A DNA stretch of 64,000 nucleotides from Paenibacillus xylanexedens. GTDB taxonomy: Bacteria; Bacillota; Bacilli; Paenibacillales; Paenibacillaceae. Made by a program: the position numbers and the translations under genes. The notes beneath the pieces are model-generated. The model made no database searches, was not told where the DNA came from, and was given only the letters and a program-made list of their open reading frames with translations. Shown here in pieces: positions 41,556 through 51,381 of the stretch (positions are counted from its first letter, which is position 1; each line of letters opens with the position of its first letter). The stretch is taken from contig NZ_VEIO01000002.1 in the NCBI RefSeq assembly GCF_007680605.1, positions 124,001 to 188,000 of the forward strand. The letters run 5' to 3'.

Positions 41556-42149
41556 GTGGCCGGTATTAGCTTGGTAAAGGGACAGAAAATTGATTTAACC
41601 AAAGGTAAAGCTGGATTAACCCATGTGATCGCCGGTTTGGGTTGGGACCCTGTAGCCTCCAAAGGGTTTTTCGGGAGAAAAAAACAAGCCAATATCGATT
41701 GTGATGCTTCAGCTTTGCTATTAGGTGAAAATGGAAAGTTAACCAAAGAAACAAATCTGGTTTGTTTTCATAATAAAACGAGTTTATGTAGATCTGTCGT
41801 TCATTCCGGAGATAATTTGACGGGCGAAGGTGAAGGGGACGATGAGCAAATCAAAATTAACCTCTCCGTCGTACCTGCTGATGTTCATAAAATTCTGATC
41901 GTCGTGAACATATATGATTGTGTTAATCGTAAACAGGATTTTGGAATGATTGAACGTGCTTATATTCGTATTCTGGATGGTAGCAATTCGCAAGAATTGG
42001 TTCGTTTTAACCTCTCCGATAGCTATGCGGGTATGACAGCCCTCATCTGTGGTGAACTGTACCGACATGGCGGCGAATGGAAATTCTCAGCTATTGGTGA
42101 AGGTGCTCATGCTGTACATATCGATGAGCTTGCTCGTCGTTATACGTAA
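41556..42149 (+). CDS. yceC: TerD-family protein, divergent
   Basis: 197 residues from GTG 41556 with AAAGGAGGTGAATATTA in front. TerD fold: [15 protein letters not shown], then HSGDNLTGEGEGDDEQIKI (calcium-binding loop, DNxTGxGxxDDE). It carries an extra FFGRKKQ insert near residues 35-41, also present in the C-terminal half of the fusion protein at 43512. TerD proteins bind Ca2+ and act in phage, metal and oxidative stress resistance. Corresponds to YceC of Bacillus subtilis. Confidence 0.88.
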   Translation: MAGISLVKGQKIDLTKGKAGLTHVIAGLGWDPVASKGFFGRKKQANIDCDASALLLGENGKLTKETNLVCFHNKTSLCRSVVHSGDNLTGEGEGDDEQIKINLSVVPADVHKILIVVNIYDCVNRKQDFGMIERAYIRILDGSNSQELVRFNLSDSYAGMTALICGELYRHGGEWKFSAIGEGAHAVHIDELARRYT

Positions 42150-42211
42150 AAATAGTATTACCTGAAATGAATGCAGCAACTAAAATTATAGTGAGCGGAG
42201 ATGAATCTTGA

Positions 42212-42787
42212 ATGGCTATTAATTTGTCTAAAGGTCAAAAGATTGATTTAACAAAAACGAACCCGGGACTGGCTAAAATCACTGTAGGTTTGGGCTGGGA
42301 TACAAACAAATATGATGGCGGTAAAGATTTCGACCTCGATGTCTCCGTATTCTGTGCTAACGCTGACGGTAAAGTAAACGGGGAGAAAAACTTTATTTTC
42401 TTCAACAATCCTCAAAATGAGAACGGTTCTGTTGTGCACACAGGTGACAACCGCACTGGAGAAGGGGACGGCGATGATGAGCAAGTGAAAATCGACCTGC
42501 CTAACGTTCCGGCTGATGTTGAGAAAATTGCATTTACCATTACGATCTATGAAGCGCAGGAGCGCAGCCAGAACTTTGGACAAGTATCACGCGCTTACGT
42601 GCGTATTGTAAACGAAGCAAATTCCGAAGAATTGATCCGTTTTGACTTGGGCGAAGATTTCTCTATCGAGACAGGTGTTGTCGTTGGAGAGTTGTACCGT
42701 CATAGCGGTGAGTGGAAATTCAGCGCAATCGGTAGTGGTTACCAAGACGGTCTGGTTGGACTGACTCGGGATTATGGCTTGCAATAG
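42212..42787 (+). CDS. yceD: TerD-family protein
   Basis: 191 residues; ATG with GAGCGGAGATGAATCTTGA upstream. Canonical Ter[37 protein letters not shown], and [16 protein letters not shown] with the calcium ligands. Ends GLTRDYGLQ. Highly similar to the next TerD gene, a tandem duplication. Cytoplasmic. Confidence 0.92.
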   Translation: MAINLSKGQKIDLTKTNPGLAKITVGLGWDTNKYDGGKDFDLDVSVFCANADGKVNGEKNFIFFNNPQNENGSVVHTGDNRTGEGDGDDEQVKIDLPNVPADVEKIAFTITIYEAQERSQNFGQVSRAYVRIVNEANSEELIRFDLGEDFSIETGVVVGELYRHSGEWKFSAIGSGYQDGLVGLTRDYGLQ

Positions 42788-42822
42788 AATTGTTAATCAA
42801 GCTGTACATGTATAGCAATACC

Positions 42823-42853
42823 GGAAAGCCGTCGATCTGACGGTTTTCCTTTT
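42823..42853 (+). terminator. Hairpin inside the Ter operon
   Basis: Stem GGAAAGCCGTC/GACGGTTTTCC (one G-U pair), loop GATCT, then TTTTC. Lies between two terD genes and probably lowers expression of the distal part or marks a processing site. Confidence 0.65.
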
Positions 42854-42907
42854 CATTACAATGAGATCTTTTAAAATCTTTTGCTGAAAAGAAGGGCGGA
42901 CGAATAG

Positions 42908-43489
42908 ATGACAATTAGCTTGGCTAAAGGACAGCGGATTGACCTTACAAAAACAAACCCTGGTCTGACTAAAGTTGTGGTGGGCCTGGGATGGGATACC
43001 AACAAATATAGTGGCGGAGTCGATTTCGACCTGGATGCTTCCGCTTTCCTGCTTCATGAGGATGGCAAAGCCAAAGGAACAGATGATTTTGTCTTTTATA
43101 ACAACCCAACAGGCGGCGCAGGATCACTGACTCACACAGGAGACAACCGTACGGGTGAGGGAGACGGGGATGATGAGCAGATCATCGTGGATTTCAGCAA
43201 GGTTCCTGCAAACATCACGAGAATCGGTATTACAGTAACGATCTACGATTATGAAGCACGCGCACAAAATTTTGGTCAGGTATCCAACGCCTTTGTTCGG
43301 GTTGTAGATGCTTCTAGTGACCGCGAGGTATTACGTTACGACCTGGGCGAAGACTTCTCCACTGAGACAGCTGTCGTTTTCTGTGAATTTTATCGGTCGG
43401 GTGCAGATTGGAAATTCCAGGCGATCGGCAGTGGTTTTGCAGGCGGTCTCGCCGCGTTATGCCAGAATTATGGACTAGACGCGAAATAA
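42908..43489 (+). CDS. yceE: TerD-family protein
   Basis: 193 residues; ATG with GAAGGGCGGACG upstream. Canonical Ter[51 protein letters not shown]. Paralogue of 42212-42787; differs mainly in the middle ([16 protein letters not shown]). Corresponds to YceE. Confidence 0.92.
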   Translation: MTISLAKGQRIDLTKTNPGLTKVVVGLGWDTNKYSGGVDFDLDASAFLLHEDGKAKGTDDFVFYNNPTGGAGSLTHTGDNRTGEGDGDDEQIIVDFSKVPANITRIGITVTIYDYEARAQNFGQVSNAFVRVVDASSDREVLRYDLGEDFSTETAVVFCEFYRSGADWKFQAIGSGFAGGLAALCQNYGLDAK

Positions 43490-43511
43490 GAGAAGGATAG
43501 GTGAATCTGTT

Positions 43512-44762
43512 ATGGCTGTAACAGTCGTCAAAGGGCAAAAAACGGACCTCACTAAAACGAATCCCGGGCTGACCCGGCTGACGGTGGGCATTGGCTGGGA
43601 TTCTTCTCCTGCGCTTGATCTAGACACATCAGCTTTTCTTCTTGGTGCTAGCGGAAAGGTATCGGGTGATGAAGACTTTATCTTCTATAACCAGCCAACA
43701 GGCGGTTTTATTACCTACAAGGATACACCGCAACAATCGGATAAAAAGCAGTTTGAACTTGATCTGAGCCAAATTCCTGCCCGTATTGAAAAGATTGCGT
43801 TCAGTCTAACGATCTATGAAGGGGAGTCCAAAAACCAGAGTTTTAGCCAAGTTCAGAACACCTATATTCGTTTTGGTCATGCGAATAGCGGACAGGAAGC
43901 GTTACGGTATGATTTAGCGAGTGGTTTTACCGTGGAAACGGCGATCGTTATTGGCGAGTTATACCGACATAACGGAGAATGGAAATTCAACGCTGTAGGT
44001 GCTGGTTTTTCCGGTGGACTGAATGCATTATGCAGTAACTTTGGCGTGAGTGTGGAGAACGACACATCCTCTTCACAGCCTGTCCCTCCGGTGCCTCAGC
44101 CGCCTGTGCCTAAACCTCCTGCTCCACCAGTTCCACCGCCGACGCCTCAACCCAAGATCGAGTTGAACCTGAGCAAGATTGAGCTGAAGAAAAAGGGCGA
44201 TACCATCAACCTGAAGAAAAATGCAGGTGGACTTGGTGAGATTCTAATTAATCTGAATTGGAATCAACAGACGAGCAAGGGATTGTTCGGGCGAAACAAA
44301 AGCGTGGATCTGGATCTGGGTTGCCTTTTCGAAATGAAGGATGGTAGCAAAGGGGTAATCCAGGCGTTAGGTGAATCGTTTGGTTCTTTGAATCGATATC
44401 CTTATATTGCTTTGGATGGCGATGACCGGACAGGTTCCGTGAAGACGGGAGAGAATCTGCGTATTAACGGTGCACGTATTTCCGAAATCAAACGACTCCT
44501 CGTATTCACCTACATTTATGAAGGGGTTACGAATTGGTCACAGGCGGATGGCGTCGTCACCATTAACCAGAAAGACGGCCCGGATATTATCGTGCGCATG
44601 AATGAATATGGAAGTTCCTTAGGGATGTGCGGAATCGCTATGTTCAGCAACGTGAATGATGAAACATTTAGTATTGAGAGGATTGTTCAGTTCTATAATG
44701 GACACCTCGCTCTGGATGAAGCCCATGGATGGGGCATGCGCTGGACTGCCGGCAGTAAATAA
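43512..44762 (+). CDS. TerD-TerA-like fusion protein
   Basis: 416 residues. Residues 1-185 are a TerD domain ([32 protein letters not shown]), but its calcium loop is changed: FITYKDTPQQSDKKQF replaces [16 protein letters not shown], so it probably binds no Ca2+. A Pro-rich linker (about 192-220, PPVPKPPAPPVPP) leads to a second TerA/TerD-like domain (KKGDTINLKKNAGG, LNWNQQTSKGLFGRNK, then LDGDDRTGSVKTGENL). The usual separate TerA is thus fused to a TerD. It is likely a scaffold in the membrane-linked Ter complex. Confidence 0.85.
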   Translation: MAVTVVKGQKTDLTKTNPGLTRLTVGIGWDSSPALDLDTSAFLLGASGKVSGDEDFIFYNQPTGGFITYKDTPQQSDKKQFELDLSQIPARIEKIAFSLTIYEGESKNQSFSQVQNTYIRFGHANSGQEALRYDLASGFTVETAIVIGELYRHNGEWKFNAVGAGFSGGLNALCSNFGVSVENDTSSSQPVPPVPQPPVPKPPAPPVPPPTPQPKIELNLSKIELKKKGDTINLKKNAGGLGEILINLNWNQQTSKGLFGRNKSVDLDLGCLFEMKDGSKGVIQALGESFGSLNRYPYIALDGDDRTGSVKTGENLRINGARISEIKRLLVFTYIYEGVTNWSQADGVVTINQKDGPDIIVRMNEYGSSLGMCGIAMFSNVNDETFSIERIVQFYNGHLALDEAHGWGMRWTAGSK

Positions 44763-44791
44763 CAATTTGAGTTAGCGGAGGCTCTCTGTTC

Positions 44792-45526
44792 ATGTTTAGT
44801 GATTTCTTTAGAAGTATTAGTGAGAATTACGGTCATTTTTTCTCTTGGACCGAAATCGTAGCCACACTCTCCGACCCCGTAAGTTGGGGAATTATCGGCA
44901 GTTTGATCTTGCTGGAAGGGCTTTTGTCCGCAGATAACGCGCTTGTACTTGCCGTAATGGTTAAGCACTTGCCTAAGGAGCAACAGAAACGAGCATTGTT
45001 CTATGGTATTTTAGGTGCGTATATTTTCAGGTTTATTGCCATTGGGCTCGGAACATTCCTTGTCAAGATTACCTTGGTCAAGGTCCTCGGGGCGTTGTAC
45101 CTTCTCTACATTGCTTACAAGGGACTATTCAAGCCTCAGGAAGAGGAGAATCAGGAAGGAAAGCAATACTCGTTCTGGAAAACCGTACTTATGGTCGAAC
45201 TGATGGACATTGCCTTCAGTATCGATAGTGTTATTGCTGCATTTGGTATCAGTGAGCAGATTTGGGTGTTGTTCCTCGGAGGTATTATCGGGGTACTCAT
45301 GATGCGTGGAGTTGCACAAGTGTTCCTCAAACTCATTGACAAATTTCCTGAATTGGAAAAAGCGGCATTTATTCTTATTGCGATCATTTCTGTAAAAATG
45401 ATGTTGAGTGCTTTTGGCTTCCATATCCCTAACGTACTCTTCTTCTCATTACTGATTGTTGTCTTTGTTGGAGCTATGCTGATAAGTTCCGCAAGAAAGA
45501 AAAAAGAAAATCAAGGCCAGGCTTAG
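44792..45526 (+). CDS. yceF: TerC-family integral membrane protein
   Basis: 244 residues with seven or more hydrophobic segments. TerC motifs: LLEGLLSADNALVLAVMV (about 43-60) and VELMDIAFSIDSVIAAFG (about 131-148) place paired Asp residues inside the membrane. In Bacillus the homologues (YceF, YkoY) export Mn2+ and support metalation of secreted enzymes. Start ATG with AGCGGAGG in front. Last gene before a strong terminator. Confidence 0.9.
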   Translation: MFSDFFRSISENYGHFFSWTEIVATLSDPVSWGIIGSLILLEGLLSADNALVLAVMVKHLPKEQQKRALFYGILGAYIFRFIAIGLGTFLVKITLVKVLGALYLLYIAYKGLFKPQEEENQEGKQYSFWKTVLMVELMDIAFSIDSVIAAFGISEQIWVLFLGGIIGVLMMRGVAQVFLKLIDKFPELEKAAFILIAIISVKMMLSAFGFHIPNVLFFSLLIVVFVGAMLISSARKKKENQGQA

Positions 45527-45549
45527 TTTTAAAATTCGCCACATCTACT

Positions 45550-45585
45550 ACCAATCCCTCCGCACCTTGGAGGGATTGGTTTTTA
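45550..45585 (+). terminator. Rho-independent terminator
   Basis: Perfect 12-bp stem ACCAATCCCTCC/GGAGGGATTGGT, loop of seven, then TTTTAT. Separates the terBDC operon from the biosynthetic operon. Confidence 0.9.
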
Positions 45586-45652
45586 TACCCCGACAGCATT
45601 CATTTTATGATGCAGACTGACTTCAAGTCAGAAGTGCAAGGAGGAGAATAAC

Positions 45653-46867
45653 CTGAAATATTTTAGTTTTTTGAATGCAGAGGAAGAAGAAGCTTTATTT
45701 TTTTCTTCGCCCATATCGTTTAGTCACCGGACCTCCAAAGAAATACTGGCATACGCTGTTGGGGCTGCTTTGTACATGCCGGCCACACGTCCGCATATCG
45801 CGGACGATATTTTACAACGTAAACATGAAGGACTCACAACAATCGTTATTGATCTGGAAGATGCGGTAGGCGACGAGCAAGTCGAATTTGCGGAACAATG
45901 TTTGTCTCAGCAACTTGGACTTATCGCGGATTACATGGAGGCAGGGAAATTGAACACCAATGACATGCCTTTATTATTCATCCGGATGAGATCCCCTAAA
46001 CAGTTGGAACACCTTATCGAAATGTTGGGAGAACGAATCTCGTTATTAACAGGTGTTGTTCTGCCGAAGTTTAGCTGTGAGAATGGACGCGCTTATTTGC
46101 AGCTTGTTCACCAGTATAATCAGCAGAAAGATCGCTCACATCCACTCTTATATGCGATGCCCATTTTGGAGACGGCGGAGGTCATTTACCGTGAGACACG
46201 TTGGCAGACATTAATTGATCTGAAACAGATTGTGGATGAATATGCACCATACGTGCTGAATATCCGAATCGGAGCTACAGATTTCTCAAGCCTGTTCGGA
46301 CTGAGAAGAAGCCCGGAGCTTACGATTTACGACATTGCAACGATACGTGATTGCATAGCTGATATTGTCAATTTATTCGGGCGTGCAGATCAGGGATATG
46401 TGATATCTGGGCCGGTCTGGGAGTATTTTAGCCAGCGTGAACGTGTATTCAAACCCCAATTAAGACAGACGCCATTCGAGGAATCCCTGGGCAAGACAGG
46501 TCGGAACCTCAGAATGAAATATATTACGAACTCCATGGACGGGCTTATGCGTGAAGTGATGATGGATAAGGAGAACGGCATCGTAGGTAAAACGATCATC
46601 CATCCGACACAGATCAAGCCTGTTCAGGCGATGTATGTGGTTACGCATGAGGAATTCATGGATGCACAGGGGATTATCGCTCGAAATGATGGGAGCCTGG
46701 GTGTTTTTAAAAGCACGTATACCAATAAAATGAACGAAATTAAACCGCATTTAAGCTGGGCTAAACGAATCTTGATCCGATCACAAATATATGGGGTGTT
46801 ACATGAACAGCAGCATTTTGTCGGGCTCCTGCCCAAACACGAACAGACTTACGTTTCCTATTCTTGA
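45653..46867 (+). CDS. HpcH/HpaI-like (citrate-lyase-type) protein of Ter cluster
   Basis: 404 residues if the start is CTG 45653, which lies 8 bases after AAGGAGG; the next possible start, TTG 45671, has no ribosome site. The TIM-barrel lyase pattern is visible: GAALYMPATRP, TTIVIDLEDAVGDEQV with metal-binding Asp and Glu, then LLFIRMRSPKQ and NIRIGATDFSSLFGLRR. Members use Mg2+ and cleave or form C-C bonds with an alpha-keto or CoA-like substrate. In Ter gene clusters it is predicted to help make a nucleoside-like metabolite. First of five tightly packed genes. Confidence 0.82.
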   Translation: MKYFSFLNAEEEEALFFSSPISFSHRTSKEILAYAVGAALYMPATRPHIADDILQRKHEGLTTIVIDLEDAVGDEQVEFAEQCLSQQLGLIADYMEAGKLNTNDMPLLFIRMRSPKQLEHLIEMLGERISLLTGVVLPKFSCENGRAYLQLVHQYNQQKDRSHPLLYAMPILETAEVIYRETRWQTLIDLKQIVDEYAPYVLNIRIGATDFSSLFGLRRSPELTIYDIATIRDCIADIVNLFGRADQGYVISGPVWEYFSQRERVFKPQLRQTPFEESLGKTGRNLRMKYITNSMDGLMREVMMDKENGIVGKTIIHPTQIKPVQAMYVVTHEEFMDAQGIIARNDGSLGVFKSTYTNKMNEIKPHLSWAKRILIRSQIYGVLHEQQHFVGLLPKHEQTYVSYS

Positions 46868-48203
46868 TCAGTTTGAAGTCTCTGTTGAAGCTACACATAA
46901 TCCGCTTGCAATCCCGTTGGAAAATCTGTTCTCTATGGCGGCACGCCTGAATAAAAAGAGATCTTTTCTCTTTGTCAGCAAGCTGCTGGGCAAGCATATT
47001 GCCGTTAATCCATATACTTCACTCCTAAGCGGCGCTGCTCTGGCCGTTCTATTGTATGAGGATGTAACGCACGGAGAAGACAAGCGTATTATAGATTGGA
47101 AGCAACAAATGGTCCGTGGACTAATCGATCCGGAGCAGGCCCGTGAGGCTTATGAATATCTAATGGGTGTGCAGATGAGTTTGCCTGAAGAGGTTCGCTT
47201 TGTTGGTTTTGCCGAGACGGCCACAGCTTTGGGACACAGCATGTACGAGCTATTTGCTAACCGTGCAACGTACATTCACTCTACGAGAGAATACCTTCCC
47301 GAGATCGAGCCGGATATCCAGTTCGAGGAGGAGCATTCCCATGCGATGTCTCATCGCTGTTATGCAATGGACTCTTCCGCCCTTGCCGAGGGTGGGCCGT
47401 TAGTCCTCGTGGATGATGAGATTACAACAGGCAACACCACGTTAAACATCATTCGGGATATTCAGCGTAATTATCCGCGTAAACATTATTACATTGCGTC
47501 ATTACTGGATTGGCGTACGGATGCAGATGAGCAAAAATTTTCTTCATTAGAAGATGAACTCGGAATAACCATCACGGCTCTCTCTTTGTTAAAAGGAAAA
47601 ATTCAGGTCACGGGTGAGCCAACCATTGATATCTCTGGGGAAAAGAAAATCCCTGAATCCACATCTCTGATAAGTGTTATATCTGTAGCAGGGGAACTGG
47701 AGCCTTGGGCTATGGTGTCCGCAGATTCCGAAGGGAATCGCTGTTCACTGCCCTACCTGAGATATTCGGGACGATTCGGCATTCATTCCGGCCTCAATTC
47801 AATACTGAATGAAGGCATCTCAAGGATTGCATCCATCTTACGTGAAAAAAGAAAAGGACAACGAACCCTTGTCATGGGAACGGGGGAGTTTATGCATATC
47901 CCGATGCGGATTGCGGCTGAAATGGGCGACGGTGTTCTATATCAGTCTACGACTCGTAGTCCGATCTATACGGTGAATCGCCCGGGATATGCTGTTGTTG
48001 CAGGTGAAGGATATGCTTCTCCAGAAGATCCGGCTGTCCGAAATTATATTTACAATATATTGCCTGGGCAATATGATGAGATCTTTGTTTTGATGGAAAG
48101 ACATATGCCGGAGGAACGCATGCGGCCTATGCTTGATGTGTTGTTACAACTCGGATGTAAGCAAATACATGTGGTGTACTGCGGTGCTCCACAGGAAGGC
48201 TGA
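46803..48203 (+). CDS. Phosphoribosyltransferase with TRSP domain
   Basis: 466 residues from ATG 46803 (TGGGGTGTTAC before it), overlapping the lyase gene by 65 bp. PRTase domain with PRPP loop LVLVDDEITTGNTTLN (about 200-215). The C-terminal TRSP domain carries its name-giving STTRSPIY (about 382-390) and ends with GCKQIHVVYCG. Together PRTase_2 plus TRSP. It should transfer phosphoribose from PRPP, or cleave a ribosyl phosphate, in the predicted nucleoside-like pathway. Confidence 0.85.
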   Translation: MNSSILSGSCPNTNRLTFPILDQFEVSVEATHNPLAIPLENLFSMAARLNKKRSFLFVSKLLGKHIAVNPYTSLLSGAALAVLLYEDVTHGEDKRIIDWKQQMVRGLIDPEQAREAYEYLMGVQMSLPEEVRFVGFAETATALGHSMYELFANRATYIHSTREYLPEIEPDIQFEEEHSHAMSHRCYAMDSSALAEGGPLVLVDDEITTGNTTLNIIRDIQRNYPRKHYYIASLLDWRTDADEQKFSSLEDELGITITALSLLKGKIQVTGEPTIDISGEKKIPESTSLISVISVAGELEPWAMVSADSEGNRCSLPYLRYSGRFGIHSGLNSILNEGISRIASILREKRKGQRTLVMGTGEFMHIPMRIAAEMGDGVLYQSTTRSPIYTVNRPGYAVVAGEGYASPEDPAVRNYIYNILPGQYDEIFVLMERHMPEERMRPMLDVLLQLGCKQIHVVYCGAPQEG

Positions 48204-48214
48204 GAAGACAAGCG

Positions 48215-49366
48215 ATGAACTTACCTGCAATGGAAAGCATAATCAAGAAGCAGATTAAACCTCCTGAACCCATGGGGAGTTATGACCCGTCCGATGTTAT
48301 ATTTTTGTTGAAGGATCTAAGTAATATTTCATTAGAAAAAGAGACCGGAGAGCGTGAACATGCAATTCAGTCGGGCGTGCATTATTCAGAGATGTTGCCT
48401 GTGGAGTACCACCCTTCGGATGAATATATTGAGCTATTTCACGAGACATTAGCACAATCCGCGGAAAAAGTAGCCAGAGCTGCCGCAACGGTAGCGGAGA
48501 TTATTGTACGCAAGCGGGGATTGAACACCGTTCTTGTCTCGCTGGCTCGTGCAGGAACGCCCATTGGCATTCTGGTGAAACGTTATATTTCCATGAAATA
48601 TAATGTGGACTTGCCTCATTACAGCATTTCGATTATCCGTGGCAAAGGAATAGATGAGAATGCCATTTTATATATTTGGCAACAGCATGGGGTAGATATG
48701 CCAATCCAATTCATCGACGGATGGACAGGCAAAGGTGCCATTCGCAAGGTGCTGGTCGATGCCTGCGACAGCCTGGATCAACGTTATGGCATTCGGTTGA
48801 ATGATAATCTGGCCGTACTCGCTGACCCCGGTCATTGCTCAGATACCTATGGCACCCGAGAAGATTATTTGATTCCAAGTGCCTGTCTCAACTCGACCGT
48901 ATCGGGCTTGATGAGTCGGACTGTGCTACGGGATGATCTTATTGGACCGAATGACTTCCATGGAGCCAAATGGTACAAGGAGTGGGCTTCTTCTGATCAG
49001 TCGACGATGTATGTAGACAAGATTTCAGAATATTTTACCACAGTTGAAGCGCAGGCCTCGCTTCAAGCAAAGGATGCACTAGCCGATCCTCCGGAAGTCA
49101 CATGGCAGGGAATGAAGGATATTCAATCCATTCAACAGGCGTTTGATATCCAGGATGTAAATCTGATCAAACCAGGAATTGGAGAGACGACGCGGGTACT
49201 GCTGCGCCGTGTGCCTTGGAAAATACTGATTGACCGTCCGAACAATCCGAACCTGAAACATATCATGTTACTTGCTCAAGATCGTGGAGTTCCCGTTGAG
49301 GTATTCCCTGGGCTAAGTTATTCATGTTGTGGCATTATTCGATCTGTAAAGGGGGGCGGCGAATGA
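48215..49366 (+). CDS. PRTase (StiP family) with PELOTA domain
   Basis: 383 residues, 11 bp after the previous gene. The N-terminal two thirds match the PRTase_1/StiP family (SLARAGTPIGILVKRY, IIRGKGIDENAILY, FIDGWTGKGAI). The last 70 residues form a PELOTA-type RNA-binding domain (VLLRRVPWKILIDRPNN, then GVPVEVFPGLSYSCCGII). The combination is diagnostic of the Ter-linked biosynthetic operon, where an RNA-derived or nucleotide substrate has been proposed. Stop overlaps the next start (ATGA). Confidence 0.85.
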   Translation: MNLPAMESIIKKQIKPPEPMGSYDPSDVIFLLKDLSNISLEKETGEREHAIQSGVHYSEMLPVEYHPSDEYIELFHETLAQSAEKVARAAATVAEIIVRKRGLNTVLVSLARAGTPIGILVKRYISMKYNVDLPHYSISIIRGKGIDENAILYIWQQHGVDMPIQFIDGWTGKGAIRKVLVDACDSLDQRYGIRLNDNLAVLADPGHCSDTYGTREDYLIPSACLNSTVSGLMSRTVLRDDLIGPNDFHGAKWYKEWASSDQSTMYVDKISEYFTTVEAQASLQAKDALADPPEVTWQGMKDIQSIQQAFDIQDVNLIKPGIGETTRVLLRRVPWKILIDRPNNPNLKHIMLLAQDRGVPVEVFPGLSYSCCGIIRSVKGGGE

Positions 49367-50190
49367 TCTACGCAAGTGATTTGGATCAGACACTGGTCTA
49401 TTCTCGCCGTTCTATGGGCGTTGCCGAGGATGCGCCCGGGTTGGTTCCTGCAGAATGGATCCGTGGTGAGTTGTCTGCCTTTATGTCAGCCGAGACGTTG
49501 AATCAACTGATGACACTCCCCAAGGATATCCTGTTTATTCCTGTAACGACACGGACAGTGGCGCAGTATCAGCGGATACAGATCTTTCAGCAAGAGGTTA
49601 TTCCGTTTTATGCGATAACTAGCAATGGTGGCAACATTCTGATGAATGGCAAGGTTGATCCCTTTTGGAACGAACATGTTCGTTCCAAGCTTCAAGAGCA
49701 TTCAGCAACGGCTGCCGAGGTGCGCCAGATATTTGACGGTGTACTGAACAAGGAATGGGTTGTAGGAGAGCGACTATGTGATGAGTTGTTTTTTGCTTTT
49801 GTCATCCATCGTGATCGCATGCCGGTAGAAGAGGTTACAGAAAAGATCAAGCTTGTGGAATCCCTGGGCTGGGAGGCTTCCGTTCAAGGACGCAAGTTAT
49901 ATCTGGTTCCTTCGGCGGTGAATAAACGAGCTGCGGTAGAACATATTCGCCATCAAATCGGCGATGTACCCGTTGTTGCATCCGGTGATTCTTTACTGGA
50001 TCGTTGTCTGCTCGATTATGCAGCTTATGCGATTGCTCCACGCCATGGAGAGTTATACCGCGAGAAACAGCGGAATCCTGATGCAGTTCACTACCAGTTC
50101 ACCGAAAAATCCGGTATTTTTGCCGCTGACGAGATATTAAACTATGTTCGCTCTATACACCACGCTGCGATAGGAGATGTTGTCTCATGA
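49363..50190 (+). CDS. HAD-superfamily phosphatase of Ter cluster
   Basis: 275 residues from ATG 49363 with GGGGGGCGGCG in front, four bases overlapping the PELOTA gene. HAD motif I YASDLDQTLVYS (Asp6 nucleophile, Asp8), motif II PVTTRT, motif IV VVASGDSLLDRCLLDYA. A Cof-like cap lies between. Predicted to remove the phosphate from the sugar-phosphate made by the PRTases. Overlaps the ATP-grasp gene by four bases. Confidence 0.85.
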   Translation: MIYASDLDQTLVYSRRSMGVAEDAPGLVPAEWIRGELSAFMSAETLNQLMTLPKDILFIPVTTRTVAQYQRIQIFQQEVIPFYAITSNGGNILMNGKVDPFWNEHVRSKLQEHSATAAEVRQIFDGVLNKEWVVGERLCDELFFAFVIHRDRMPVEEVTEKIKLVESLGWEASVQGRKLYLVPSAVNKRAAVEHIRHQIGDVPVVASGDSLLDRCLLDYAAYAIAPRHGELYREKQRNPDAVHYQFTEKSGIFAADEILNYVRSIHHAAIGDVVS

Positions 50191-51227
50191 CCAAGACTCG
50201 TATATATTTTAATCGCTGGTTTTCGGTGGCATATCACTATATGAATATGATTCGAAACAACGAAGACGGGATGCAGTTCGAAATCTATGGCACACATTCT
50301 GATCCGAATAACATGGCGCTTCAGGCATGTGATCATGCAGAGCTGGAGCCGAAGGTGACAGGAAAAGAGTATATCGATTTCTGTGTTGATTTTTGCCGCA
50401 GACATCGGATTGATCTATTTATCCCACGTCTCCACATGCTGGATATCAGCCGGAATATACACCTCTTTAAGGAGGTTGGAACCAAGGTCTTGGTTTGCAG
50501 AGATACAGAATTAATGGAACAGTTAATGGAGAAGGATCACTTCTACGAATCTGTTCGTGAACTTGGAATCATGAGCATTCCAGATTACTTTACGGTCAGC
50601 AATGCCTCTCAATTCAAACATGCTTATGAAGCGCTCACTAACGCAGGACATGAAGTATGCTTCAAACCGTGTAACGGTGAGGGCGGTATGGGATTTAGGG
50701 TGATTGATAATAGTCGTAATCCGCTGGAAGAACTGTCTGGACATACGCAGAATCGTATATCATTTGAAGACGCATTTCGAGCGTTTTCCTCTGTAGAATC
50801 TTTTCCGAATCTTATGGTTATGGAGAGACTTCAGGGATATGAGTACAGTATCGATTGTCTGGCTGACAGCGAAGGGAATCTGCTGGCAGCTGTGCCTCGC
50901 CGCAAAGCAGGCGGGCGTTTAAGAAAACTTGAGGAAAATGCAGACCTGTTGAACATCGCGAGTGAGGTGGCTAGCGCATATCGCATTCCATATAACTTTA
51001 ATATTCAGATGAAGTATCAGAATGAAACGCCCAAACTGCTAGAGATTAATCCAAGGATGTCCGGAGGGCTACATGTGTCTTGTCTTTCAGGAATCAATTT
51101 CCCTTATCTGGCTGTAAAGCTAGCTTTAGGTTATGAGGTGGGGCCACTACACCCACAGTATGGCATACTGGGAAGTCATGTAGAGCAGCCACTCATTATG
51201 GATGAGCAGAAGGTTAGGAATCATTAA
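50187..51227 (+). CDS. ATP-grasp ligase of Ter cluster
   Basis: 346 residues. ATP-grasp core: EVCFKPCNGEGGMGFRVID (nucleotide-binding glycine loop, about 152-170), MVMERLQGYEYSIDCLAD, then LLEINPRMSGGLH with Mg2+-binding Glu and Asn. It should form an amide or similar bond from an acyl-phosphate intermediate. Last of the five-gene biosynthetic operon (lyase, two PRTases, phosphatase, ligase), with overlapping starts and stops throughout. Confidence 0.88.
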   Translation: MTKTRIYFNRWFSVAYHYMNMIRNNEDGMQFEIYGTHSDPNNMALQACDHAELEPKVTGKEYIDFCVDFCRRHRIDLFIPRLHMLDISRNIHLFKEVGTKVLVCRDTELMEQLMEKDHFYESVRELGIMSIPDYFTVSNASQFKHAYEALTNAGHEVCFKPCNGEGGMGFRVIDNSRNPLEELSGHTQNRISFEDAFRAFSSVESFPNLMVMERLQGYEYSIDCLADSEGNLLAAVPRRKAGGRLRKLEENADLLNIASEVASAYRIPYNFNIQMKYQNETPKLLEINPRMSGGLHVSCLSGINFPYLAVKLALGYEVGPLHPQYGILGSHVEQPLIMDEQKVRNH

Positions 51228-51244
51228 AGAACCGTTTCCAAAGA

Positions 51245-51274
51245 TTGACACCTTCTGACTGATTTTTTTACAAT
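51245..51274 (+). promoter_or_regulatory. Promoter of the XpaC-like/telA operon
   Basis: TTGACA -35 and TACAAT -10 separated by 18 bp, about 110 bp before the 51382 start. Good housekeeping-sigma match, so telA can be expressed separately from the biosynthetic operon. Confidence 0.65.
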
Positions 51275-51381
51275 ACGATTATATAGATGATCTTGAGAGG
51301 TACACCGCAGCGAAGTGATCAAGTGTAATCTTCATTTGTTCATTGTATACGATAGTGTTGTTACAGGCAGGAGGAAAGCAG

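Noticed and set aside
41556..45526. TerC/TerD genes as a prophage-borne resistance module
   Set aside because: No phage structural or integrase genes nearby, and the order resembles the chromosomal yce operon of Bacillus.
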